NCBI GenBank assembly: GCA_001466705.2
Contig: LATX02000089.1
Coordinates: 744,001 to 808,000, forward strand
Origin: Moniliophthora roreri
Lineage: Eukaryota > Basidiomycota > Agaricomycetes > Agaricales > Marasmiaceae
Length of the DNA stretch: 64,000 nucleotides
Direction: 5' to 3'
Made by a program: the position numbers and the translations under genes. Below, in pieces: positions 34,762 to 46,105 of this stretch. The stretch's first letter is position 1. Each line of letters starts with the position of its first letter. The notes beneath the pieces are model-generated. The model did no database searches, was not told the DNA's origin, and saw only the letters and a list, made by a program, of their open reading frames with translations.

Positions 34762-37700
34762 GGTAGCTCAAGTAGCAACTAAGGCGCATTGTCGAGCACA
34801 TCAGTTAATACACGTGTGGTGACCAGGTTACCCTTTGGCCACTGGATCTCAAAAGATAGTTGTTCTGCATTGCACCGTCGCTGACAAGATGAATCTTAAA
34901 AGACGACAGACTCGGGGTAGTAAAGTTGGTGGGACTCTCGCGTCTATATGTGAGTCAATAACCACCTACGCACGAGGCTCAGGTCAGAATCTGTGCAGAA
35001 ACGCAAAGAATCACAGGCCGCAAGCTATGTCATTTGGCTTCGTCCGCTGCCACAAATTGCTAAAAAGATCTCAGAAATGCCTTGATGCATTTGCTAGTGA
35101 CTGACCATGACACGTACCGAATACAATATACATGCAGAGTTTCAGTGCGGATGAGTTGAATCTATGGTCTGGGAGGTTTCCCGTAAAAGCGGCAAAAAGT
35201 GGAAATGATGATGCCATTTTACGTACTTAGGACTAGAAGTTATTCCATTTCCACCAGGAATGTCAGATCCGTCCATAACATAGCTATTCACTTAGATGTT
35301 CAGCAAGAGGAAAAAAAAAAAAAGAAGAAAATGCATTCCCCAGGCTCAAACGCAAAACGCAATCGACAACTGTGTGTTACGAGAAATTGAGTTTGGTAGT
35401 CAAGCTGTCACCGATCGGTCAATAAGTTTGATCGTCGCTTTTCGAGAGTGGGATAGTATGCAAGGGCGAAAAATAGTAGCCCACTTCGTACGAGGATCGA
35501 AATGGCAACCTTCAGATTAATATGCTTATTTGCGAAGAACCTATAAAAGTTTGACGCTCTTGTCCGATTGAGCTGGGCGGGCAATCAGTGAAGTGTTGCA
35601 ATCATGGTGATGCAGACGGAGCAAAAGAGGATGAGAGCATATTGCGAGGAAATACAGGACAGAAAGCGTGCACTGCGCGGAATCCACGGCCCGCCTTCCT
35701 CTAAGCAACGTGGCAACCACACTGACGTCAACCCGCTCTTCAGAAGACGCTTTTCTCTCCTCTTAACAACCGTCATCTTCCTAGGACTTCCTCATCGACA
35801 ACGACGATAAATGCTATTGGTTCAATGTTCGATGAAACTGAAAGATGCCCCGGGGTGTATGTGTAGAGGGTTGATGGGTATAGCAGACGGATCGGTTTTT
35901 GTGGTAATGTTGAGGGCAAGTCTAGGTAAGTTGTTGAATCTTTTGCGCAGGACCCCTTCTCCTCTTCATCACCTTGTTATGACTCAGAGCGGTAGTTGGA
36001 ACCGGAACTGGTGAGGGTGAGCCGTACAACCTATCCCAATTCATGTCATAGCACAGAGATCTCCGTATTGACGAGAACATCACGAAATCGTACACCATCA
36101 AGAGTTCCTCTTCCACTTTTCCTTTGGGCTTCCCTCCGACATTGGACCTCTCTACGACCTCCTGCTCATCCCTTCGACAACATATTGGAAGGAGGTACTC
36201 AGGTCGGTCAACTTGTCAAGCCCAGCTTCCACAACAACGTAACGGTCACACGCGCCTCTGTATTCAGAGGGCTTAAAGGAAGCAGCATCGAAAGCCGTCG
36301 AACATCGTACGGAAACTCTGCTACCGCCGGCTATCACGATAATGACACGTTCATTACCATCGTGGAGAGCAAATAAAGGCTTTCTTCTTGACCCCGCCAC
36401 CATTACTTCCTTGCGCTTATGTTCAACGTCGGCACTTTTGTCTCGGTGGAAAAGAACGTCTTCATGTGCTATCTCTTTCTTGGCTTCTGTGGGATTAGCT
36501 TCTCAAGGTCATGGAGTCCGACGTACTAAATGAGCGTGCTCGGGATACCGTCCAGTTCTAATTAATGAGGCGAAAGCTATACTCTTCCCACTTAGTGGTC
36601 CGGCATTATGAAAATTCCTATTTCAGATGAAAGATCACCGGGATGCGACTGAAAACACAATCTCGACGTTCTTCACCCCGTCAAGACCGAAATACACGCC
36701 GGTAGGTAATCTTAACGTCGAATAATCTTTCATTTTTCTGCTGATGAGATTTTTACGTTGACAATGTATGGACGGAGATTAAGTGCTATGGATAGGCGAC
36801 GTGAATACCAAATTAGAGCATCGTGTTGAGGCAAGTCGTTCATACCATATTTTGAGCCGGCAAGCTGACACCACCTTGGATTCATCTGAAAGATAGGATA
36901 TGCAAGATTTTTAGTCACTGGGATGATATTGGTCGTTTGGAACGGTTCGGTCAAGTCGAGTCCGGACGGCTGTTGAGCTTCTTGATGGTACGTCGATTCC
37001 TACAACCATCATCACCGAAAGCTCGTATGCCCAGTGTGAACTAAGAAGGAATAATGCTGGGCTATGGGAGCTGTGTATGTATTCGTGCCAAGAGAAGCAG
37101 GATACGCGCCGCTCTCGTTCATTCCCCTTATTTCTTTGCTTCTTAGTGGATAATTGCCTCGTCGAGACCTTGGCGAGCGTTATTTGATGCATTTCGCGGT
37201 TTTGACGATGATGTGGAATCTTATGAGTAAACAAGGCCTCGGACCCACTGGGATATGTTTGTCAGTACAGGAAGTGTCGTGGAACGGGGCGGGATAGACA
37301 CTGAGGTCACAGAGCTGTGCAGTGTGACCGGGTACAGGTCCAGGACCCGACGCCAAACAACGACCCAGCCGAGGCGAGCCGCTTAGACATCCCCGGAGGC
37401 TGCGAGGGGCCTTGAGCCCAACTCCGGAGCCCAGACTTGCGGCAGCGGAAGCAGAAAACGTCGATGGGACGCCGGCGCGGAAAGATCGAGAGAGAGAGAG
37501 GGGCAGGACGACATGAGAGGAGACGAGGGGAGACGATTCGGGAGGCGAAGTTGCGAAGCTGACATTACCATCAGGTAACGACGCCTGGACCCGATAATGT
37601 GGTCCTTGTCAAGTCGGGTTGGAAGGAAGGAGAAGGGATAGGGAAAGGAGGGAGAGGAAAGGATAGAGACCTGGAGGAAACGGAATCTGATATTCCCCCC

Positions 37701-38038
37701 GATCGTGTCTGTCTCAGATGCCCTTGAACGCGTCGACGCGTAAAAATCAATGATGCCGAGAGCAGAGCGAGAACGAATGATAGCATGAATATAAATAACT
37801 AACCTTGAAAGCCTGGTTCCCGGAGACGAGAAGGCGGGAAGATATGTCATTGACATTGAAGAGTAGAGCTTGGTTGCAGGAAAGGAAGAGGTGGTGGTGA
37901 GAGAAAGAAAGAGGCGATAGGATAGAACACAACCCAAGAACGTGTAATGCATGTGGTTATGTACGTGAACTGAGGTCAAGCCGCACATGAGGCTGACATG
38001 AGGCGTAGTGATGAGCTGACGTTGCTCGTCATATCTCA
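34762..38038. other. Region without a recognisable gene
   Basis: This is a patchwork of ORFs on both strands. The plus strand at 35996-36376 has some coding flavour with a possible intron (GTGAGG...CACAG near 36010-36050) but matches no family I know. A 218-codon minus ORF at 38039-37383 is Ser/Leu/Pro-rich and looks like a frame opposite purine-rich sequence. A poly-A run lies at about 35309-35325. Confidence 0.35.
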
Positions 38039-38092
38039 AGGTCTTTTCTCGTCATCCCCAAAGTCTTTTCTCGTCATCCCAAAGTCTTTTTC
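38039..38092 (+). repeat. Short tandem repeat AAAGTCTTTTCTCGTCATCCC
   Basis: Two full units and a third partial unit of about 21 bp lie upstream of the tyrosine recombinase gene. The same TCGTCAT word recurs just before them. They may mark an end of the element, but this cannot be decided here. Confidence 0.55.
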
Positions 38093-38520
38093 CTACTTCC
38101 AGCTATGAAGCTCAAGGTCGTAAGCTCTTCCAAGTCAAAAAATAGACCTTGGATTCTCACGTGCTGACCTGAATTGTCTTCCTCGCGTTTTCCTNGCTTT
38201 TCAGTATTCAGCTGACATTCTTGGTATGTATTATCATCCTATCTATGAATTTGTTGCATGCTCATTGTGCCGATAGGAGACTTGACATGAGAAAAGTCAT
38301 CTCATTTCCCCCTCAAGTTTGTCATGACAGCACCGATTCAGGAGCCAGCCTCACCTCAGGTATTGACCAAGGTCTCAGTTGCCATAGCCTTTTTTAATCA
38401 TGGTCTACCAGAGATATTTAAGGCACGAAGACACCAACAAACTCCTCAACACCCAGCTCATCTCTGCCAACCTAAATCATTCACGCAACCTTCGTCTCTC
38501 AGAAATACTACTCATCCTTC

Positions 38521-40630
38521 ATGTCTGATCCAGCCGTATCCAGCTTCAGCAATGTCTCTGGCAACACAAGCAGCATCTTTAATGTCCTTTCTGGTTTGAG
38601 AGGCGTCCTCTCTGACCTTGACCATGTTGCTTCAGCCCATAGAGTTCTGGCTGTTGTTGATGCTGAGGTAGACCTAGACGAAGAAGTGGGAAATCTTCAC
38701 GAGAATGATGATATGCCCGAGCTCCAGGATGCGTCGGATAGAGACTGGTCTGATGATGAGTCAGACTGGGATTCTGATGATGAGGAAGATCACAAAGGAA
38801 AGGTTCATCAATAATAGACACCATTCTATTCATGCTCACTGCTAACATGTTTCTCAGGGTCCAGTAAAGCTCCGGGGTTTCAGTAATATCCCATCCAATA
38901 GAGATGCTATGGATGTTGATGTTGGCCTTCATCAGATCAGTGAGGTATGTTTACATATTATGATGTACTGAGCCTGGCTTATTCATGCACAGAAGGATGG
39001 GCCTGCAGCAAAAGCAACTGAGCTGTCAGGCTCCAAATATGTTGACCCAGAAACTGCAACTCAGTTGAATGAGAAGAACCCGCCTATTCCTGAGGCTATC
39101 CATAGGACAGCAGCACAACGTGCACAGAGTATCAAGGGTGCAACACTGAAACGATATACAAGGTGATGTATCCTTTTCTATTGCTTATTTCAATCTGCTG
39201 ACTTCGTTGTCAGTCTCTGCAAGCAGTTTGAGGCATACTGTGAAAAGAATGGGTTCAAAGAGCTGGGAACGAATGCTATACGCAAAGATTCACACCCCAA
39301 TTCCCTGCTTGTCTTTATATCATGGGTCATGGCTACGTAAGTTTATTTGTGCCATCTGATGCATTGTTGTGGCTAATAATCATTGATTTATAGCTGTGAT
39401 TCTCAGAACCCTGACAGCACAATGAAGCTGAAGCATGAGGTCCGGAGTGGTTACAGTCATGCTGAGAAGGAGAGAGCTGCTGTGCTATGGGGATATCAGC
39501 AAGTTGGCCTCACAGACCCATGGCAAGTTGACGAGGTGACCGGACGGGTTAGCGGGAACCCAATCGCCTCTTTTCAGGTCTCAAAGTACATGTCAAACCT
39601 TAAGAGACAGAAGGTGTGTTTTATTGCTATCTTGTCTGAAGTGAATGCTAATGTACTTGTTCTCAGGTTCAAGACAGTGAAAAGCCAACAAGCTCTCGTG
39701 CAATTACAGCTGTAAGTATCAGAATGCTGGTATTTTGTTACTTTTTAATCGATTATGCTCTAGAAAATGATCCAGCAAATGTGGGACACTAGTCGGCTGG
39801 GTGACAGATTTGAGATCAAGCCAGTTGAGCCAAAGTCACACCGTCAGCAGAAGGATCCAAATGTGCCATGGTGTGGAGGTCGTATGCTACGGCTCCTCCA
39901 CTTTGTCTACGTGATCTCCTTCCTCTGTCTCCTCTGTATCGATGAAGCTCTCAAGATCCAGGCAATGGACATCCAGCTTGTTCAAGAATATGATGAGCAT
40001 GGAGATCTGTTGGTACTATGGCTGCCGTTCTGGAAAACACACCAGCATGGCAGTAAGTTGCCATTTTATGATCTTCTGATTTGCTATTAGCTGTTTCACA
40101 TTTAGACATCAAGCCATTTTACCTGCGTGAGTTCCCAGAAGAACTCGCATACTTATGCCCAGTGCATGCCTATGCCGGATGGAAGGAGGCCAGCAATATC
40201 AAGAAGGGTATGCTCTGCCGCAAGATTCACAATGACGATCGCATTGAGCATGACGAAACAGAAGCAATGGTAAGTGCTACCTATATCCTTGTACAACTTG
40301 CTCATATCTCTTATTTAGACTTCACAAGCTTTCATTGCAGCATTCTGCCAAAATCTCGCTGACATTCATGTAGATGGTGATCCATATGGAGGCTACTCAT
40401 TCCATCGTGGTGGTGTCCAGTGGTTGTCAGTGAACCGTCGGTGGCCATTGCGCAAGATTTGTGAGTGGGGCGGGTGGAGCGAGGAGTTTACACACCTTAC
40501 TATTGTCAAGTATCTCATTTCATGGAACGATGACCCGATGTTTCAGCGGGAGAACTTTTTTTGTACTACCCAGGCAATAGATGCAGAGCCATGTCCGACC
40601 TGTAAACGTACATGCTCATGTGCTTATTAG
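38521..40630 (+). CDS. Crypton-type tyrosine recombinase, intact frame, altered active site
   Basis: About nine exons, split by introns near 38800, 38945, 39165, 39340, 39615, 39715, 40055 and 40270, join without a stop to TAG 40628-40630. The N-terminus is acidic (DRDWSDDESDWDSDDEEDH). A SAM-like core-binding domain follows (IKGATLKRYTSLCKQFEAYC ... FISWVMAT), then the catalytic domain. The C-terminal RRWPLRKICEWGGWSEEF and HLTIVKYLIS carry the WGGW motif and the nucleophile Tyr typical of Crypton/fungal YR proteins, which cut and join element ends without a 3' hydroxyl attack. Three expected catalytic positions are non-consensus: FLCLLCIDEAL where Arg is expected before IDE, and GGYSFHRGGVQ where HSFRRGG is expected. 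Each is explained by one C-to-T or G-to-A change. It may be a recently killed copy or a repurposed DNA-binding protein. Confidence 0.8.
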
Positions 40631-40676
40631 CTTGACTACATTNTGCACCTAATGCAATGGGTTTTTCGGAGGCTAT

Positions 40677-41683
40677 AGTCAATTAGTCCACCTCGGAAGG
40701 GCCCGAATGCGGACAGCTGTCAAGATAAAGAGAGATAAGAAAGACAAAGATGTCATTCATGTAAAATTAGATATTAAAACAACAAATAATTAAATCACAA
40801 GTCAGCAATTCTGAAAAATAATTATTGAAAGAGGCAAGAAGGTGGGGAGCATGTCGGGAGTGAACATGCTTCTTCTATGCTTCCGGATCTTCATATTTGT
40901 GGTAAGTATCAACTGCCACTTGTCAATTGACCTTCTTGCAGTCTTCTGACTTGTTTGGCTGATCTCTGAGTCCTGCAAAATCCGATCTCACAGATGCAAC
41001 TGATGCTGAGGTGCTTGGAGATGATATGGGGGAATTATTGAGGGATTGAAGCACGATTCCTGGGCAGAGAGGAGGGAACAACTGAGGTATTCACTGATAG
41101 CAATCTTGACAACATCGCTGCTTCCTTGGGACTAGCATGTACTGTCTGCCCAGACTGTAAAAGATGGTGAAGTTGTTGTTGAATACAGATCCGTGTCTGA
41201 TTGGCATTGGATGATGGATCTAGATGGGTGTTTTGCAACATATTGGCTGGAGAGTATGGCAATTTCATTCTAAGGAAATTTACAAGGTCTGTATGAGAGT
41301 GAGTAAAGATCTTGGGGATGGAAGTATGTGATTGGGCAAAGAGCAGTGTGATTTTCCGACTTTTAGTGCTAAAGTCTCTTCCTCGGTTCAGCTCTACAAC
41401 CTTTTCACAGAACATTGATTTAATTTATCTACTTATGGTATATACAATGCTGTTTATAGTAGTGACTCTGAAGAATCTTCTTTGATTGGGGTTTGGGTGG
41501 GGAAAGGCGGGATGGCGCACATAAGCGCTTGGTTAAGTCCAGCACTTGGAGTTAGCAAACTGATGAGACTTAGCAGGACTTAGCAGGACTTAGCTGATCA
41601 GTCAGACTACATCATTCTCCTGTTATCTCTCTTTATCTTGACAGCTATCTGCGTTCAGGCCTTCTGAGGTGGACTAATCGACT
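40677..41683. mobile_element. TIR element, about 1.0 kb, probably non-autonomous
   Basis: AGTCAATTAGTCCACCTCGG at 40677 begins a 61-63 bp sequence that returns as its reverse complement at 41623-41683, with conserved AGCTGTCAAGATAAAGAGAG. The interior has no recognisable transposase. It has a short direct repeat GGACTTAGCA near 41575-41595. It starts 47 bp after the recombinase stop, with an assembly gap base at 40643 between them. I see no clear target-site duplication. Confidence 0.65.
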
Positions 41684-43288
41684 GTTACCAGGGTTTTTTG
41701 AGTAACATCAAGCCAGGTCAATGACATCACAAGGTTGCACATAGAAATGTCATACAATTTTCACATATTTTATTGGGCTTGCTCTCACTCGTTTTCACTA
41801 GATATGACAATATAACGATTATGATTCTCTATAGACAACACGACATGACTCAATACGACACGATGTGGCTAGACTGTGCACTGGGAACCCATCTGTCTCT
41901 ACCTGCCTTGCTATGGCTCGATATGCCAATCCAATTTCAACCCATGCCAGCTCTTTACCACACACCAGCATCCTAACCATACCCTCAAACAGATCCATCA
42001 CAGACTGAAGCTGTCCAAAGCTATAGAATCTAGAGATTTAGAGTAGAGAGAATTAGCTGGAGAACAGCAAGATGAAAATAAGCATGTACCATATCTTGTG
42101 CTATATTGCATGGCGGAGGGTTCTGCAGTTGCTGTCAGGGGGTACTGGAACAAGTGGTGAATGAACACATGTTCCAAGTGCCAGTGGCAAAGGTGTAATT
42201 GGGTAACCCTTTTGCATATGCCAGCTTTGCTTAGACACCCACTTGGGAACATATTCATGAGATGCATAGATATGAAGCAGACATGTGACTCACCTTGTAG
42301 CCACAACTTTTTCATCTTAACTGCACCTTGCCATCCATCACACCCAGATCTCGAATAGATACTATAGGATAGTGTTAGTTAACCACTGCCCAGGGTATCA
42401 TGAAGGATGTAAGTAGGTGATGGTGGTGGTCACAAAGAAAGGAACAATGTTGGAAGCGAGCATGACGGCTTTGTGACGTGGCTACTCAGATGTTGCTGGT
42501 GTTGAGTTCAGGCAGAGCAAGCTGGGACTTGGGAAGTTTTCGAATAAAGGCTGTTACAAGTTGCAAGTTGGTGTCTTGTGAAATTGAATGACGTTGAGGC
42601 TGTTTTGAGGAGGAGCGTGATGCCAGCACGGAGATGCAATTCCATTGACCTTGTCATATCTAGCCCAGGCAAGGCAGAGAGAGGGCATGCATGACTGGAA
42701 AATGAAGAGTTGTCAAGAGAGTTCATGTTAACTTTGATGTGGTGAAAGGCAGACTCTGACAGCCTCGATTTCACATAGCGCCCTCGCTATCACACGATCT
42801 GGCTTGAGCTGGCCAGATGGACTTTTCACTGGGGTTGAGTGTTGAATGAATTACTAATCATGACAAAGCCTGCCACACATTCTGTTCTACTGCTACCTAG
42901 TGCTTGCCATCCATTCACAACAAAATCCTCTGGTTTCACAACAATGGCTCTTGAAGGGTATAGCTTCAAAATTCTTAAAAGACACACAGAGATGACTGAG
43001 AGGCTTAATGTTGGAGCACACACCCAGTATGTTGATATCTTTTCAGTTGTTTATTCTCATTTTCATTCTCTCTGCTCAAGGCATGCAATATTCAGACACC
43101 ATCTTTCTACTACACATCTAGAGGCACCCAGTTCTGTATCTACAGTACTCAAACACATTATACTACTATGGATCAATTATAATGCTGTTTTTCCTACCCA
43201 TATCACTGTGACCATGCCGCTTCAAGGAAACTGAAACAGGGGTTACTGCTTCTCCCTCTTTGACACTGTTCTACTTGTTCTGACTACC
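41684..43288. other. Region without a recognisable gene
   Basis: Short ORFs of 60-130 codons on both strands, none with domain support. The composition is AT-rich but CpGs are present, unlike the 3-8 kb block. Confidence 0.4.
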
Positions 43289-44652
43289 ATGGGTGTGAAG
43301 GGTATATGGGTGGCATGTATCATCAATCTTCTGACTGTGTATCATCTGACAGCTAAGATACAGCTTCTTAAGAAGATGGGTGTACTTAAGACAATGTTTC
43401 TCGACGAGTTTGTCCATTCACAACAGTTAAAAAGGAGCAAAGAGAAATCAAAGAAAGCAGGGCAGCCATACCACATTGGGGTGGATGCTAGGTATGTGTT
43501 CATCCCTGATTGATTGTTCTTTAAATTGACGAGAAATGCTCAGTCCAACGCTTGACCGGTATAGGCACAGTCTAATCCCATATGCAAGATATCAGGCACA
43601 TTCACCAACTGATGGATTCCATTCTCAAATTGCTCGTCTTGCAGATCAGATCGCTCGGTCTTCAGCACTTAGTACATGGGTTTTTGATGGCAAACAGAGA
43701 CCTCCAGTCAAGCGGAATGTGAATGTTATCCCAGATGAGCCAGAATCATACAAAGATGCCAGAGAAACGATCAGTGCTTTTGGTGACTGTTGCCACATGG
43801 TACCAATACTGTGACAATATTTCAACTTATAGCTGAGCTGTACTTTTCAGGCTCCCGGTGAGGCCAAAGCGGAACTTGCGGCAATGAATACAGCAGGGAT
43901 AATAGATGCGGTTCTTACAGACGACAGCGATGCAGTTCTACTAGGTGTTCAATATGTTTTAAGAATCAATTCGTAAGTGCTCTGAATCCCCTTTTATTAT
44001 ATATTTATTGAGCTTTTTGAGTAGTGACTCCAACACTAATGCTCACAGCACTGAAACTAGGCTGCTGATTGATGTCTGTGATGCTCAAGAAATCGAGAAC
44101 AGACTGGGCCTCACTCGGGGTGACCTTATCACGTATGCTGCTATTGTTGGGAACAATTATGACAGTGGCGTAAATGGTGTTGGCCCGGAGCTAGGTCTAG
44201 CTGCTGCACGATGCAATTATGTGCAAGATCTTGTCTCAAAGTTCTCGCGCCTCGGGCCAGGGCCAGAATGTGATGAATATCTGGCGCAAGTTTGCTAGCA
44301 GATATGTGATGAGTTTAAATATAATACTCATGGGCACCTGATGACGACCCGTCAAGCTGCAAGCACTGCTCTAGCAAACTCCCAAAAGAGAATTTTTAAC
44401 TCTGAATCAGCTGTCTTGAAGGCATTCATAATGCCTCTCACCTCTTGGTCAGTCACAAGTGCTCCACATGTGCTTGTCAAGTCTCCGAAACAGCATGACC
44501 TCAAAAAAGCCGTTGATGTTTTTTGTTGATTTATCAAGTGGAAAGGAGACCGCCTCATGCATAACCTTCATACTCGTTTCTGGGCTGGCATGATTATTCG
44601 CATGATTACACTGGTGCGTACTATATTCACCTTCCCTTCACCAATTCTAACC
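43289..44652 (+). pseudogene. XPG/GEN1-like structure-specific nuclease, broken
   Basis: MGVKGIW at 43289 is the conserved N-terminus of the FEN1/XPG/GEN1 family. Splicing then gives YHIGVDAR (N-nuclease metal-site Asp), STWVFDGKQRPPVKR, and the I-domain APGEAKAELAAMNTAG followed by IDAVLTDDSDAVLLG with the catalytic acidic residues. GDLITYAAIVGNNYDSGVNG fits the helix-hairpin region. These enzymes cut branched DNA such as flaps or Holliday junctions. In-frame TAG 44296-44298 and TGA 44527-44529 interrupt the frame; homologous sequence continues to FWAGMIIRM and then a GT donor at 44614. A transposable element begins at 44653 inside that last intron. Confidence 0.72.
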
Positions 44653-45010
44653 CACCTTTGGTTCCTACCCAAAACGTCATATCTGATGGGCCAGACAGGG
44701 GACACCGGCCCATCAGATTTGACGTTAAAATTTTTTTCTGGCCGCACACGGAAACCACCCTCGTATATCTCGAGTAATTTCGATAAATTTCAGCCCACTC
44801 ACCAAGTCTTCCGTGTCCTTGCCAAAGTCCCTCTGGCAGTCCAACTCGGCATTCCCCGCACCGCTGATGTCATCAACTTTCTAATTTTGTCGCTGTCACC
44901 GCATCGGTCTCCCGAACATCAACATCACAAATATTCATCAATAAGCGCCTCTTGACATTAAACGTCCATCACCTCGCGCTCTCAGCCCAGCTCTACCCGT
45001 TTCCCTTTCC
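44653..45010 (+). mobile_element. Terminal arm of the 379-bp-TIR element (second copy, truncated)
   Basis: CACCTTTGGTTCCTACCC and the following ~358 bp match 46371-46730 almost exactly, then stop at an assembly 'n' (45011). The arm follows ATTCTAACC in an intron of the XPG-like pseudogene. The rest of this copy is missing from the assembly or placed elsewhere. Confidence 0.75.
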
Positions 45011-45011
45011 N

Positions 45012-46007
45012 TACAACTAATCAAGACGCGAGCTACAAGGTCTCAAGTACCCAGGGACCACGTTGGCCATCCGATGCGCTGGCAGTTTGAGTATGGGAGA
45101 ACGAGTAGAATATCGGAAGCACAATAAAGAGGCGACGAATGTCTTCCAAAGTGAGTTCTCCACGGCCGCCAAGACTGCTCTCACTAACTCGAGGTTTTCC
45201 TTCTGTAAGGATACATCTGAGTGAAGATTACTCGCGTCGCCAACCACGCAAGCGGGTTCCTTGCGGTTCAAGACGTATAGAATTCATGTACATTCAGATC
45301 TGATGCCTTGACCCTTCATGCCCTGGATTACATGGGAAATGGAGCCACTCCAGGTACGGTTTATTAAACCTTTACGGTGCTTTACAAATCGACTTATGTT
45401 GAGGCCTGAGGATAGTCGAAAAGTTAGGTGGGTGATTATGGTCTACATAAAATAAATCGGTTCGTTTCTCTACTCTTCTGTGTCGTGTCACCATCTCATT
45501 CTTCGCCTTTCAGGCCTCAGCGACCAGTACAAGCCAAAATGACATGTAGAATTTTGATCGGCCTTTATCCAATTTATTCAGTCGTCGAAACTTTGTAGGA
45601 CCAACTCTTCGTTGGACGTTCGGTTCCTCTCCATTCATTGGCAGCTACCCAGTCAATGCTTTGACCATGGGTCCTTCGCGGTCTAGACTCAATAGCTATT
45701 CAATTTTCTTTCGGTGTTGTCTCGTAAACGCAAATTATTTTTGATGTACGTTCAATCATTCGAGATGCCTGTCTCAAATATGTAAGTAAGGTACGAAGCC
45801 CAAGATCCGCTGGTAGCCAAGTTGACTGAAACATGTTCAGGCTCCTAGGTATCACGAAATGACTCCACGTCCTATCAGACTAAAAATCACGGGCACACAC
45901 AACCTCCGTGGACATATTTGGTAATTAATCGACCGTAACGTCGGTCTCTAGAACTGCGCGCGATTGCGCCACATAATTCAGGAGCAGGAACATCCACTCG
46001 AGAGACC
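45012..46007. other. No confident gene; weak XPG-like fragment
   Basis: Near 45145-45215 the plus strand reads FSTAAKTALTNSRFSF, which resembles ASTALANSQKRIF of the pseudogene upstream, so this may be the 3' remains of a related nuclease gene. The rest is ordinary sequence leading to the next promoter. Confidence 0.3.
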
Positions 46008-46014
46008 TATAAAG
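46008..46014 (+). promoter_or_regulatory. TATA box of the 46.1-51.1 kb gene
   Basis: TATAAAG lies 92 bp upstream of the ATG at 46106. The start codon itself has a good context (CACCAATGG). Confidence 0.4.
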
Positions 46015-46105
46015 AGCTTATGCTTGAAGCATCACACTCCAGAAAACGAATCTTTTCTACTCTCACAAAGCTTCACTCATAACCGAGAACAACCAACAGT
46101 CACCA

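Noticed and set aside
37383..38039. 218-codon minus-strand ORF
   Set aside because: Low-complexity Ser/Leu/Pro/Arg product from a purine-rich plus strand; no family resemblance.
41035..41415. 126-codon ORF inside the 1-kb TIR element as a transposase
   Set aside because: Too short, with no catalytic motif; the element looks non-autonomous.
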